From Streptomyces platensis (GTDB taxonomy: Bacteria > Actinomycetota > Actinomycetes > Streptomycetales > Streptomycetaceae), in assembly GCF_008704855.1 (NCBI RefSeq), contig NZ_CP023691.1:1860001-1924000 (forward strand): a stretch of DNA of 64,000 nt, written 5' to 3'. Of the stretch, positions 1 to 8,813 are shown piece after piece (position 1 is the stretch's first letter; every line of letters begins with the position of its first letter). Made by a program: the position numbers and the translations under genes. The notes below the pieces were generated by a model, which was not told where the DNA came from, did not search any database, and saw nothing but the letters and a program-made list of their open reading frames with translations.

Positions 1-1029
1 GAAGAAGGAGGTGCTGTGGCCCGTGATGCCGGCCGGGACGATCGAGTACAGCGGCACGGCGGTGCGCTGGTAGACGTCCCGTACGAGGGTCGAGCGGTCC
101 AGGAGGTAGGCGATCGCCTTGCGGACGCCGAGCTTGCCGGTGACCGGGTCCTTGAGGTTGAAGACCAGGTGCATGACCTCGGCGCTGGCGCCCTCGACGA
201 CCTGGGTGCCGTGCTGCTGCTTCAGCGAGGCGTTGTTCAGCTGCGCGATGTCCTTCATGGCCAGACCGCGGTAGGCGACGTCGACATCGCCGCCCTCGAC
301 GGCCTTCTTGAGCGTGCCGGCGGAGTTGAAGAACTTCACGGTCATCCCGGAGTTCTTGACCTTGGCCGGGCCCTCGTAGGAGCCGTTGACGGCGAAGACG
401 GCCTTCTGGGGGCTGTAGGACTTGAGGGTGTAGACGCCGGAGCCGACGGCCTTGCCGTCGGTGCGCAGCCGGTCGGCGGGGTACTCGGCGTGGTCGACGA
501 TGGAGCCGGCGCCCGAGGCTATCTTCATGGGGAAGGTCGCGTCGGGCGACTTCAGCCGGAAGACCACGGTCTTGGCGTCCGGGGCCTCGACCTTGTCGAG
601 CGCGGAGAACATCACGGCGGGGCCGTTCTTGTCCTTGATGCGCCGGGTGCGGTCGAAGGAGTACTTGACGTCCTTGGACGTCAGGTGGTGGCCGTTGCTG
701 AAGGTGAGACCGTCCTTCAGGGTGCAGCGGTAGACCTTGCTCTCCCTGTCGGTGAAACCGCAGCGCTCGGCGGCTTCCGGCTCGGGGGTGGTGCCTCCCT
801 TGGGGAAGCTCAGCAGGGACTGGAAGACGTTGTTGAACAACAGCCACGAGCCGGGCTCGTAACCGGCCGCGGGGTCGGTCGACACGACCTTGTCCGTCAT
901 TCCCATGACCACGGGCTCGCCGTTGCCGGCCGCTCCCGAGTCGTCCGTGCCGCACCCGGCGACCGCGAGCAGAGCTGTCGCCAGCCCCGCTCCGATCGGG
1001 GCGGCCAGCCACTGGTCACGCTTCCTCAC
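1..1029 (-). CDS. Peptide ABC transporter substrate-binding lipoprotein (family 5), 3' end missing
   Basis: Extracellular solute-binding protein of the SBP_bac_5 (DppA/OppA) family, which captures oligopeptides or similar solutes for an ABC importer. The gene reads leftwards from a GTG at 1029, with GAGGA about 8 bases upstream, and runs off the window edge after 343 codons, so the C-terminal third or so is not visible. The N-terminus is a lipoprotein signal: VRKRDQW, then a hydrophobic stretch ending in AVAGC. The family signature region FSNGHHLTSKDVKYSFDR is clear. It is a close paralogue of the next upstream gene, with the same CGF..YRCTL.DGL.FSNGH block. Only 88 bases separate the two genes, so they may be co-transcribed. 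No permease or ATPase is visible here; those would lie beyond the left edge. Confidence 0.9.
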   Translation of the reverse strand, partial: MRKRDQWLAAPIGAGLATALLAVAGCGTDDSGAAGNGEPVVMGMTDKVVSTDPAAGYEPGSWLLFNNVFQSLLSFPKGGTTPEPEAAERCGFTDRESKVYRCTLKDGLTFSNGHHLTSKDVKYSFDRTRRIKDKNGPAVMFSALDKVEAPDAKTVVFRLKSPDATFPMKIASGAGSIVDHAEYPADRLRTDGKAVGSGVYTLKSYSPQKAVFAVNGSYEGPAKVKNSGMTVKFFNSAGTLKKAVEGGDVDVAYRGLAMKDIAQLNNASLKQQHGTQVVEGASAEVMHLVFNLKDPVTGKLGVRKAIAYLLDRSTLVRDVYQRTAVPLYSIVPAGITGHSTSFF

Positions 1030-1117
1030 TAAACGGTCCTCACGTTCTGGGTCGTGCCTGTTGGGCCGCGGCGAGAGGCCACGGCGGTGGTGTGCTGCAT
1101 GGGTGGAATCCGCCGGC

Positions 1118-2725
1118 TCAGTCGGCGACGCCGCGGCTGAGCTCCCAGATCTGGAGCCCCGATGCGGAGTTGAGGGCCCACTCCAGGCCGGTGATGTCAT
1201 CGCGGGCGGCGACGTACTGCTTGCCCTGCCAGAGCGGGAGCAGCGGTACGTCGTCGGCGATGATGTCCTGCGCCTGCTTGAAGTCGGCCCCCGCGGCGTT
1301 GCGGTCGGACTGCTGGCGGCTGGACGGGATCAGCTGCGACTCGATCTTTCCGTTGCGGTAAGGGGAGCCGAGGAAGTTCTGCTTGCCGATGAAGGGCGCG
1401 ATGTAGTTGTCGGCATCCGGGATGTCCGGGAACCAGCCCATGTTGAAGACGGAGTACTTGCCGTCGAGGGAATCGGTGCGGAACTGCTGCCAGCTGTCGA
1501 CACCCTTGATGCTGATGTCGAACAGCTTGGTGCGGTTGAGCTGGCTCTGTAGCGCACGGACCTCCTTGACGGTGCTGGATCCGTAGTGGTTCGTGGTGTA
1601 CGTGAGGGTGAACTTCACCGGAGAGGTGATGTGCGCGTCCCGCAGCGTCTTGCGGGCGGCCCCGACATCGGGGTTCCCGTACTTGTTGAAGAACGAGTTG
1701 ATGTGCCCGGTGAGGCCGGTGGGCACCATCGAGAACAGCGGGTCGCCGGTGTACGAGTAGACGTTCCGCACCAGATCCGAGCGGTTGATGATCTGCGCCA
1801 TCGCCTGCCGTACGGCCTTGTTGGAGACGGCCGGGTCCTTGGTGTTGAAGGCCAGGTAGCGGATCTCCTGACCGGGCATCTCCTGGAGCCTGATGCCCTT
1901 GTCGCGGGCCTTCTCCAGGCCCTTGACCTGGTCGGGCGCCAGACCGCGGTTCATCACGTCGATGCTGCCCTTGCGCAGCGCCTTCTCCGTGGACACGGAG
2001 TCGTCGAAGAAGCGCATCTCGACCTTTTCGTTCTTCGCCTTCACTCCGCCCTTGTAGGTGGGGTTCTTGGTGAAGAAGGCCTTGGTGATGCGGTTGTCGC
2101 TGCGCTCGGTCTTGAGGGTGTACGGACCGGAGCCGACGACGTCGAATCCGCTGTAGAGGCGGCCCTTGGGGTACACCTCGGGGTCGACGATGGCCGCGGC
2201 GGGCGTGGTGAGCTTCTGCGGGAAGGTGGCGTCCGGCTTCTTGAGGTGGAAGACCACCTCGGAGTCGCTGGGCGTCTCGACCTTGTCGATGCCGTCGAGC
2301 AACGACACCGGACCATTGGTGTTGTTGATGGTCTTCATGCGGTCGATGGAGAACTTGACGTCCTGCGCCGTCAGGGCGTGACCGTTCGAAAACTTCAGGC
2401 CGTCCCGCAGAGTGCAGCGGTACTGCTCGTTCTGGGTGTCACGGAACCCGCAGGACCGGGCGGCCTCGGGCACCGGGGCGGTCCCGGACCGGGGCAGCCG
2501 CATCAGCGTCTGGAGCGTGCTGCGCATGACGTTCCACGCGTCGACGTCGTAGGCCTGCGACGGGTCGAGCGGCGCGGGGGCCGCCTTCGTCGCCTCGATG
2601 TGGGTGGCGACACCCACGACGATCGGATCGACGCCCTCACCGGCACCGTCCGAGCTGCCGCAGGCAGCAAGAACAGGGGCGAGGAGACCGGCCAGCGCCG
2701 GCAGCACCAGGGTCTTGCGATTCAT
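1118..2725 (-). CDS. Peptide ABC transporter substrate-binding lipoprotein (family 5)
   Basis: Full-length family-5 solute-binding lipoprotein, 535 residues, predicted to sit on the outer face of the membrane and feed a peptide-type ABC importer. I start it at the ATG at 2725 (MNRKTLVLPALAGLL...LAAC) because this gives a textbook lipobox with Cys about 21 residues in and an AAGGAA upstream. An in-frame ATG 23 codons further up would place a charged extension before the signal peptide. The family signature FSNGHALTAQDVKFSIDR is at about residue 110, and the C-terminal half has the usual lobe II motifs (WFPDIPDADNY near residue 445). It is a tandem duplicate of the downstream gene. The substrate cannot be told from sequence. 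Confidence 0.93.
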   Translation of the reverse strand: MNRKTLVLPALAGLLAPVLAACGSSDGAGEGVDPIVVGVATHIEATKAAPAPLDPSQAYDVDAWNVMRSTLQTLMRLPRSGTAPVPEAARSCGFRDTQNEQYRCTLRDGLKFSNGHALTAQDVKFSIDRMKTINNTNGPVSLLDGIDKVETPSDSEVVFHLKKPDATFPQKLTTPAAAIVDPEVYPKGRLYSGFDVVGSGPYTLKTERSDNRITKAFFTKNPTYKGGVKAKNEKVEMRFFDDSVSTEKALRKGSIDVMNRGLAPDQVKGLEKARDKGIRLQEMPGQEIRYLAFNTKDPAVSNKAVRQAMAQIINRSDLVRNVYSYTGDPLFSMVPTGLTGHINSFFNKYGNPDVGAARKTLRDAHITSPVKFTLTYTTNHYGSSTVKEVRALQSQLNRTKLFDISIKGVDSWQQFRTDSLDGKYSVFNMGWFPDIPDADNYIAPFIGKQNFLGSPYRNGKIESQLIPSSRQQSDRNAAGADFKQAQDIIADDVPLLPLWQGKQYVAARDDITGLEWALNSASGLQIWELSRGVAD

Positions 2726-3087
2726 CGTCGGCAGGTTCCTTATCAGCGCAGAGGTGTTGCTCGCGTCGACATTAGTAGGAACGGCCAGCCGCACTGGGAC
2801 GCAATGGAGTTGTATCGATATGGCACCTGGATAACGATGGCAACCTGCTCGATATCCGGACGGCGGAACGATTCACACGTTGCCCCATCAATCCGGACAG
2901 TTACCCCCGCGGAAAGCACCCCGGAGGCCCCCTGGAACACCTGCGGGGCCCGCTGTCGACGGCCTGGCACGTGAGAAACGTCACGCGTTCAAGGGTCCGT
3001 GGCGAAGCAACAATTCAGTCAGTGCATTCGTCACGGAAAATGAGCGGGCCGCTCCACTCGGTTCCCGTCGCCTTTCCCGGAGCACGC
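2726..3087. other. Intergenic region upstream of the peptide-binding protein gene
   Basis: 362 bases without a convincing gene, between the 3' end of the HAD phosphatase gene and the 5' end of the binding-protein gene, both on the minus strand. Base composition is lower in GC than its surroundings around 2750-2880, as expected for the binding-protein promoter. Short frames here have no ribosome site and look random. I found no strong hairpin or repeat. Confidence 0.5.
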
Positions 3088-3801
3088 TCAGTGCACGGTG
3101 CCGCGGCTTTCCGTGATGAGCGTCCGGAGAAATGGCAGATCAACTTCTTCCAGCGAACGGACGACCGTACGCCCCAGGGCCGGCGGGATCGGCGTCACCG
3201 AAGGCACCGCGACGACCGGGCAGCCCGCCGCCTCCCCCGCCGTCACCCCGGTCAGGGTGTCCTCGATGACCGCACAGCACGCCGGGTCCGCCCCCAGCCG
3301 CGCGGCGGCCGTCAGATACGGGTCGGGGTGCGGCTTGGTGCGCTCCAGGTCATCGCCGGCCAGGGTCAGCCGGAAGTTCTCCGGGCCGAGGGAGTGCAGC
3401 ATCTGGTCGACGATGGCGCGGTGCGAGGCGGAGACCAGGGCGGTGGGGATCCCGTGCGCGGCCAGCTCGGCCAGCAGCCTGCGGGCGCCCGGCATCAGCG
3501 GGACACCGCGCCCGATCCGTGCCAGGAAGGCGGCGTTGAGCAGCACGCTGAGCTCGGTCAGGCTGATGTCGACGCCGGTGACCTGAATCAGATAGCCGGC
3601 GCTGCGGGTCATCGGACCGCCCACCACGACCTCGCGGTGCGCGTCGTCGAGGATGTGCCCGAGCTCGGCGAAGACCTCCGCCTCCGCCTCCCACCAGAAG
3701 CCCTCGGTGTCGACGAGGGTGCCGTCCAGATCGAGGAATACGGCCTGGAGGGTCGCGGCTTCGACCGTGCGGGTGCCGACTGCGGGGATGCTGCTGGTCA
3801 T
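3088..3801 (-). CDS. HAD superfamily phosphatase (beta-phosphoglucomutase / phosphoglycolate phosphatase-like)
   Basis: Cytoplasmic haloacid-dehalogenase-type phosphohydrolase, 237 residues. Motif I is FLDLDGTLVDTE near residue 23, with the nucleophile Asp and the acid/base Asp two residues on. Motif II is the Ser in LVSASH. Motif III is the Lys in RTKPHPDPY and motif IV is VIEDTLTGV. The helical cap between motifs I and II is of the small C1 type. The start at 3801 is supported by GGAGG seven bases upstream. The gene stands alone, and its substrate (a sugar phosphate, phosphoglycolate or a nucleotide) cannot be assigned from sequence. Confidence 0.9.
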   Translation of the reverse strand: MTSSIPAVGTRTVEAATLQAVFLDLDGTLVDTEGFWWEAEAEVFAELGHILDDAHREVVVGGPMTRSAGYLIQVTGVDISLTELSVLLNAAFLARIGRGVPLMPGARRLLAELAAHGIPTALVSASHRAIVDQMLHSLGPENFRLTLAGDDLERTKPHPDPYLTAAARLGADPACCAVIEDTLTGVTAGEAAGCPVVAVPSVTPIPPALGRTVVRSLEEVDLPFLRTLITESRGTVH

Positions 3802-3929
3802 CCATCCACCTCCAACTGCGACGTCCCCCAAGGGACGAAAGGGCCGGTCGTCACCCCCGGCTGGGGATACGACCGGCCGCCACCGGACCGATAAGTGTAC
3901 GACGGTACGTGCCGGAATGCGTGGTGATA

Positions 3930-3975
3930 CAGGTCAGGGCCGTCCTGGGGAGTGCCCCGGGACGGCCCTGACCTG
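3930..3975 (-). terminator. Strong intrinsic-type terminator downstream of metH
   Basis: Perfect 16-bp inverted repeat, CAGGTCAGGGCCGTCC at 3930-3945 with its complement at 3960-3975. It is extended by a GGGG/CCCC pair closing on an AGTG loop. It lies 73 bases beyond the metH stop codon. There is no U-tract, which is usual for Streptomyces terminators. Confidence 0.8.
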
Positions 3976-4048
3976 CTCACGCAGAGTTACCGCATGGTGC
4001 TGCCGTGACGGGAGACCATGCCTGGGCTCCGGTCAGGGCGTCCGCCCG

Positions 4049-7000
4049 TTACCGCGCGTTGAAGTACTTGGCTTCCGGGTGGTGGATGACGATGGCGTCG
4101 GTGGACTGCTCCGGGTGGAGCTGGAACTCCTCGGAGAGCTCGACACCGATCCGCGCCGGCTCCAGCAGGTCGGCGATCTTGGCGCGGTCCTCCAGGTCGG
4201 GGCAGGCACCGTAGCCCAGCGAGAAGCGCGCGCCCCGGTACTTGAGCGCGAACATGTCCTCGACGTCCTGGGGGTCCTCGCCCGCGAAGCCCAGCTCGGC
4301 GCGGACCCGGGCGTGCCAGTACTCGGCCAGCGCCTCGGCCAACTGGACGGACAGACCGTGCAGTTCGAGGTAGTCGCGGTAGGAGTTGGCCTCGAAGAGC
4401 TCGGCGGTGGCGGCGCCGATCCTCGAACCGACGGTGACGACCTGGAGGCCGACGACATCGGTCTCGCCGGACTCCTCCGGGCGGAAGTAGTCGGCCAGGC
4501 AGAGCCGCCGGCCGCGGCGCTGGCGGGGGAAGGTGAAGCGGGTGCGCTCGGTGCCGTCCTCGTGCAGCAGGATCAGGTCCTCGCCCTTGGACACACAGGG
4601 GAAGTAGCCGTGCACGACGGCGGCTTCGAGCAGGTTCTCGGTCTGGAGCTTGTCGAGCCAGCCGCGCAGCCGGGGACGGCCCTCGGTCTCCACCAGCTCC
4701 TCGTACGTCGGCCCCTCGCCGGTGCGGGCCTGCTTGAGGCCCCACTGGCCCTTGAACAGCGCGCCCTCGTCCAGCCAGGAGGCGTAGTCGGCCAGCTGGA
4801 TGCCCTTGACGACCCGGGTGCCCCAGAACGGCGGCGTCGGGACGGGGTTGTCGACGGCCACGTCGGAACGCACCGCGCCCTCGGGCTCCTCGACCTCCAG
4901 TGCGGCGGTGTCCCGCTTGGGCACCCGGCGCTGCTTGAGCTCGGGGAGGCTGGCGCCGGGCACCCCGCGCTTGACCGCGATCAGGGCGTCCATGAGGCGC
5001 AGGCCCTCGAAGGCGTCCCGGGCGTAGCGGACCTCGCCCTCGTAGATCTCGTGCAGGTCCTGCTCGACGTAGGCGCGGGTGAGGGCGGCGCCGCCCAGGA
5101 TGACGGGGAAGTCGGCCGCCATCTTGCGCTGGTTGAGCTCCTCCAGGTTCTCCTTCATGATCACCGTGGACTTGACCAGGAGCCCGGACATCCCGATGAC
5201 ATCGGCCTTGTGCTCCTCGGCGGCTTCCAGGATCGCCGAAACCGGCTGCTTGATGCCGAGGTTGACGACGTTGTAGCCGTTGTTGGACAGGATGATGTCG
5301 ACGAGGTTCTTGCCGATGTCATGGACGTCGCCGCGGACGGTGGCCAGCACGATGGTGCCCTTGCCCTCGTCGTCGGACTTCTCCATGTGCGGCTCCAGGT
5401 AGGCCACCGCGGTCTTCATGACCTCGGCGGACTGGAGCACGAACGGCAGCTGCATCTGGCCGGAGCCGAAGAGCTCGCCGACGACCTTCATGCCCGCCAG
5501 GAGGGTCTCGTTGACGATGTCGAGCGCGGGCCGCTCCCCCAGCGCCTCATCGAGGTCCGCCTCCAGGCCGTTCTTCTCACCGTCGATGATGCGCCGCTGG
5601 AGGCGCTCGTCCAGCGGCAGGGCCAGCAGCTCCTCGGCCTTGCCGGCCTTCAGCGACTTGGCGGTGGCGCCCTCGAACAGCTCCATCAGCTTCTGGAGCG
5701 GGTCATAGCCCTCGCTGCGCCGGTCGTAGATCAGGTCGAGGGCGGTCTTGACCTCTTCCTCCTCCAGACGCGCGATCGGGAGGATCTTGCTCGCGTGCAC
5801 GATCGCCGAGTCCAGACCGGCCTTGACGCACTCGTCGAGGAACACGGAGTTCAGCACGATCCGGGCGGCCGGGTTCAGACCGAAGGAGATGTTCGACAGG
5901 CCCAGGGTCGTCTGGACCTCCGGGTGACGCTTCTTCAGCTCCCGGATCGCCTCGATGGTGGCGATGCCGTCCTTGCGGGACTCCTCCTGGCCGGTGCAGA
6001 TGGTGAAGGTCAGACAGTCGATGAGGATGTCGCACTCATGAATGCCCCAGTTGCCGGTCAGATCGTCGATCAGCCGCTCGGCGATGGCGACCTTGTGCTC
6101 GGCGGTGCGGGCCTGGCCCTCCTCGTCGATGGTCAGCGCGATCAGTGCCGCACCGTGCTCCGCCGCCAGCTCCGTGACCTTCGCGAACCGCGACTCGGGC
6201 CCGTCCCCGTCCTCATAGTTGACGGAGTTGATCACCGCACGGCCGCCGAGCTTCTCCAGGCCCGCCTGGATGACGTTCAGCTCCGTGGAGTCCAGCACCA
6301 CGGGCAGGGTGGAGGCGGTGGCGAAACGGCCGGCCAGCTCCTCCATGTCCGCGACGCCGTCCCGGCCGACGTAGTCGACGCACAGGTCGAGCATGTGGGC
6401 GCCCTCGCGGATCTGGTCGCGCGCCATCTCCACACAGTCGTCCCAGCGCCCGTCCAGCATCGCCTCGCGGAACTTCTTCGACCCGTTGGCGTTGGTCCGC
6501 TCGCCGATCGCGAGGTAGGAGGTGTCCTGGCGGAAGGGCACGGTCTGGTAGAGCGAGGCGGCGCCCGGCTCGGGGCGCGGCTCGCGCGGCGGCGGGGTGA
6601 TCCCGCGGACCCGCTCGACGACCTGGCGCAGATGCTCGGGGGTGGTGCCGCAGCAGCCGCCGACCAGCGAGAGGCCGTACTCGCCGACGAAGGTCTCCTG
6701 GGCGTCGGCCAGCTCGGCGGCGGTCAGCGGGTAGTGCGCGCCGTCCTTGCCCAGTACGGGCAGGCCCGCGTTGGGCATACAGGCGATCGGGACCCGGGAG
6801 TGCCGGGCCAGGTAGCGCAGATGCTCGCTCATCTCGGCCGGGCCGGTGGCGCAGTTCAGGCCGATCATGTCGATGCCCAGCGGCTCCAGCGCCGTCAGCG
6901 CCGCGCCGATCTCGGAGCCCAGCAGCATGGTGCCGGTCGTCTCGACGGTGACCGAGCAGATCACCGGGAGGTCACTGCCGGTGGCCTTCAGGGCGCGGCG

Positions 7001-7558
7001 GGCGCCGAGGATGGCGGCCTTGGTCTGCAGCAGGTCCTGGGTGGTCTCCACCAGCAGCGCGTCCGCACCACCGGCGATCATGCCCTCGGCGTTCTGCTGG
7101 TAGGCGTCACGCAGGGTGACGTACGGGGCGTGGCCCAGCGTCGGGAGCTTGGTGCCGGGGCCCATCGAGCCGAGCACATAGCGCTGCTGCCCGGTCGAGG
7201 CGGTGAACTCGTCGGCGACCTCGCGGGCGATGCGGGCGCCGGACTCCGACAGCTCGAAGACCCGCTCGGGGATGTCGTACTCGGCCAGCGCGGCGAAGTT
7301 CGCGCCGAAGGTGTTGGTCTCCACGCAGTCGACACCGACCGCGAAGTACTCCTCGTGCACGGAGCGCACGATGTCGGGACGGGTCACATTGAGGATCTCG
7401 TTGCAGCCCTCCAGCTGCTGGAAGTCCTCCATGGACGGGTCCTGCGCCTGAAGCATGGTGCCCATCGCGCCGTCGGCGACCACCACCCGCGAGGCCAGGG
7501 CCTCCCGCAGGGTTGTGGCGCGGGACGTGTTGACGGACGTTGGCGTGTTCGAGGCCAT
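4049..7558 (-). CDS. metH: Cobalamin-dependent methionine synthase
   Basis: 5-methyltetrahydrofolate-homocysteine methyltransferase, 1169 residues, cytoplasmic. It transfers a methyl group from methyl-THF to homocysteine through methylcobalamin. Domains in order: homocysteine/zinc domain (about 10-310, zinc cysteines in GLNCATGP and GGCCGTTPEH), pterin-binding domain (about 340-600, IGERTNANGSKKF), cobalamin cap and binding domain (B12 ligand in DVHDIGKN near residue 743), and the C-terminal AdoMet reactivation domain ending in HHPEAKYFNAR. The start is the ATG at 7558 (MASNTPTSVN) behind GGGAG; upstream frame extension is not protein-like. A small hairpin (7595-7615) lies in the leader. I looked for a B12 or SAM riboswitch and saw none. 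It is divergent from gylR, as I recall for S. coelicolor. Confidence 0.97.
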   Translation of the reverse strand: MASNTPTSVNTSRATTLREALASRVVVADGAMGTMLQAQDPSMEDFQQLEGCNEILNVTRPDIVRSVHEEYFAVGVDCVETNTFGANFAALAEYDIPERVFELSESGARIAREVADEFTASTGQQRYVLGSMGPGTKLPTLGHAPYVTLRDAYQQNAEGMIAGGADALLVETTQDLLQTKAAILGARRALKATGSDLPVICSVTVETTGTMLLGSEIGAALTALEPLGIDMIGLNCATGPAEMSEHLRYLARHSRVPIACMPNAGLPVLGKDGAHYPLTAAELADAQETFVGEYGLSLVGGCCGTTPEHLRQVVERVRGITPPPREPRPEPGAASLYQTVPFRQDTSYLAIGERTNANGSKKFREAMLDGRWDDCVEMARDQIREGAHMLDLCVDYVGRDGVADMEELAGRFATASTLPVVLDSTELNVIQAGLEKLGGRAVINSVNYEDGDGPESRFAKVTELAAEHGAALIALTIDEEGQARTAEHKVAIAERLIDDLTGNWGIHECDILIDCLTFTICTGQEESRKDGIATIEAIRELKKRHPEVQTTLGLSNISFGLNPAARIVLNSVFLDECVKAGLDSAIVHASKILPIARLEEEEVKTALDLIYDRRSEGYDPLQKLMELFEGATAKSLKAGKAEELLALPLDERLQRRIIDGEKNGLEADLDEALGERPALDIVNETLLAGMKVVGELFGSGQMQLPFVLQSAEVMKTAVAYLEPHMEKSDDEGKGTIVLATVRGDVHDIGKNLVDIILSNNGYNVVNLGIKQPVSAILEAAEEHKADVIGMSGLLVKSTVIMKENLEELNQRKMAADFPVILGGAALTRAYVEQDLHEIYEGEVRYARDAFEGLRLMDALIAVKRGVPGASLPELKQRRVPKRDTAALEVEEPEGAVRSDVAVDNPVPTPPFWGTRVVKGIQLADYASWLDEGALFKGQWGLKQARTGEGPTYEELVETEGRPRLRGWLDKLQTENLLEAAVVHGYFPCVSKGEDLILLHEDGTERTRFTFPRQRRGRRLCLADYFRPEESGETDVVGLQVVTVGSRIGAATAELFEANSYRDYLELHGLSVQLAEALAEYWHARVRAELGFAGEDPQDVEDMFALKYRGARFSLGYGACPDLEDRAKIADLLEPARIGVELSEEFQLHPEQSTDAIVIHHPEAKYFNAR

Positions 7559-7784
7559 GGAGATGCTCCCGTGGTTGCGACGGCTGTCGGCTTTGCACCC
7601 TCCTTCAGAGGGCGCACCCGGCCAGCGTAGCTGCCGGTCCGGTACACGTGTTCCCCGTTTCACGCCCTGGACAGCACCACTCCACCCCGCTGCCTGCACC
7701 ATCCGTGATCGTTGGCAGACTCCGGTGCGTTTATCAAGTATCTGCAGATCGCTGACTTGAGTCGGCATGGACCGATATCGTTCA

Positions 7785-7796
7785 GCATTGTCGAAC
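7785..7796 (+). promoter_or_regulatory. Probable GylR operator upstream of gylR
   Basis: GCATTGTCGAAC, 12 bases, identical to the motif at 8675-8686 in front of glpF. It lies 23 bases before the gylR start. A GTCGGCAT element at 7761-7768 also resembles the bases flanking the second copy. GylR is known to repress its own gene and the gyl operon, so a shared motif in exactly these two leaders is the expected operator. Binding itself is inferred. Confidence 0.6.
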
Positions 7797-7819
7797 CGCA
7801 TACTTCCGGAGGTTGCCCG

Positions 7820-8584
7820 ATGGCACGCACCATCCAGTCGCTGGAGCGCGCCGCAGCGATGCTGCGGCTGCTCGCGGGAGGGGAACGGCGGCTGGGGCTC
7901 TCCGACATCTCCTCCTCCCTGGGACTGGCGAAGGGCACCGCGCACGGCATCCTGCGCACGCTCCAGCAGGAGGGCTTCGTCGAGCAGGACGCCGCCTCCG
8001 GCCGCTATCAGCTGGGCGCGGAGCTGCTCCGGCTGGGCAACAGCTATCTGGACGTGCACGAGCTGCGCGCCCGCGCCCTCGTGTGGACCGACGACCTGGC
8101 CCGCTCCAGCGGTGAGGCGGTCTACCTGGGCGTGCTGCACCAGCAGGGCGTGCTGATCGTCCACCACGTCTTCCGTCCGGACGACAGCCGGCAGGTGCTG
8201 GAGGTGGGCGCGATGCACCCGCTGCACAGCACCTCGCTGGGCAAGGTGCTGTGCGCCTACGACCCGGTCGCGCACAGCGAGGTCGTCGAGGCGGAGCGGG
8301 AGGCGATCACCCCGCGCACGGTGACCGGGCTGGGTGACATCGAGGGGCTGCTGGACCTGACCCGGGCCCGCGGCTGGGCCGCGGACGTGGAGGAGACCTG
8401 GGAGGGCGTGGCCTCGGTGGCCGCGCCGATCCACGACCGGCGGCGGATGCCGGTGGGCGCGGTGGGCATCACGGGGGCGGTGGAGCGGGTCTGCAACGAC
8501 GGCGAACTGCGGCCGGAAATCATCGCTGCTGTGAGGGATTGCGCACGCGCCGTATCCCGTGATCTTGGCGCAGGGCGATTCTGA
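7820..8584 (+). CDS. gylR: IclR-family glycerol operon regulator GylR
   Basis: IclR-type transcription factor, 254 residues, the length I recall for S. coelicolor GylR. It represses the glycerol operon in the absence of the inducer, thought to be glycerol-3-phosphate. The N-terminal winged helix-turn-helix (about 1-65, GLSDISSSLGLAKGTAHGIL) is followed by the IclR effector domain (about 80-250, HSTSLGKVLCAY). The start at 7820 follows CCGGAGG by seven bases; an upstream in-frame ATG at 7712 has no ribosome site. It stands immediately upstream of, and co-directional with, glpF-glpK-glpD. Confidence 0.95.
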   Translation: MARTIQSLERAAAMLRLLAGGERRLGLSDISSSLGLAKGTAHGILRTLQQEGFVEQDAASGRYQLGAELLRLGNSYLDVHELRARALVWTDDLARSSGEAVYLGVLHQQGVLIVHHVFRPDDSRQVLEVGAMHPLHSTSLGKVLCAYDPVAHSEVVEAEREAITPRTVTGLGDIEGLLDLTRARGWAADVEETWEGVASVAAPIHDRRRMPVGAVGITGAVERVCNDGELRPEIIAAVRDCARAVSRDLGAGRF

Positions 8585-8674
8585 CCTGATTCACCCCATA
8601 AGTTCACCTAAGTTTTTCGCCACGGAACCCTTGACGGGGTTCTACCGGTGAACAAAACTGCCGTTCGTCGGTCG

Positions 8675-8686
8675 GCATTGTCGAAC
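8675..8686 (+). promoter_or_regulatory. Probable GylR operator / gyl operon promoter region
   Basis: Second exact copy of GCATTGTCGAAC, 127 bases before glpF. It sits in a local AT-richer stretch (8600-8710) that probably holds the operon promoter. Bases further 3' (AATATTCGCTATGG) could supply a -10 element, but I cannot fix the transcription start. Confidence 0.55.
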
Positions 8687-8813
8687 ACCTAACGGCAATA
8701 TTCGCTATGGTGGGGCATTGCCGCGGGCCGACCACCGCCCTCTAGGAGGGCGCGGACCACCGGACGGGACCCGGGGTTCGCCTTCCCCTGGACGAAGGAC
8801 AAAGGAGTCGCGG

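Noticed and set aside
3653-7630. A 1325-codon open frame on the strand opposite metH
   Set aside because: It is a GC-bias shadow of metH. Its composition is Val/Gly/Leu/Asp-rich repetition without any domain, and it overlaps a gene that is certain.
7559-7720. B12 or SAM riboswitch before metH
   Set aside because: No B12-box-like or SAM-class core sequence could be found; only one short hairpin (7595-7615) is present.
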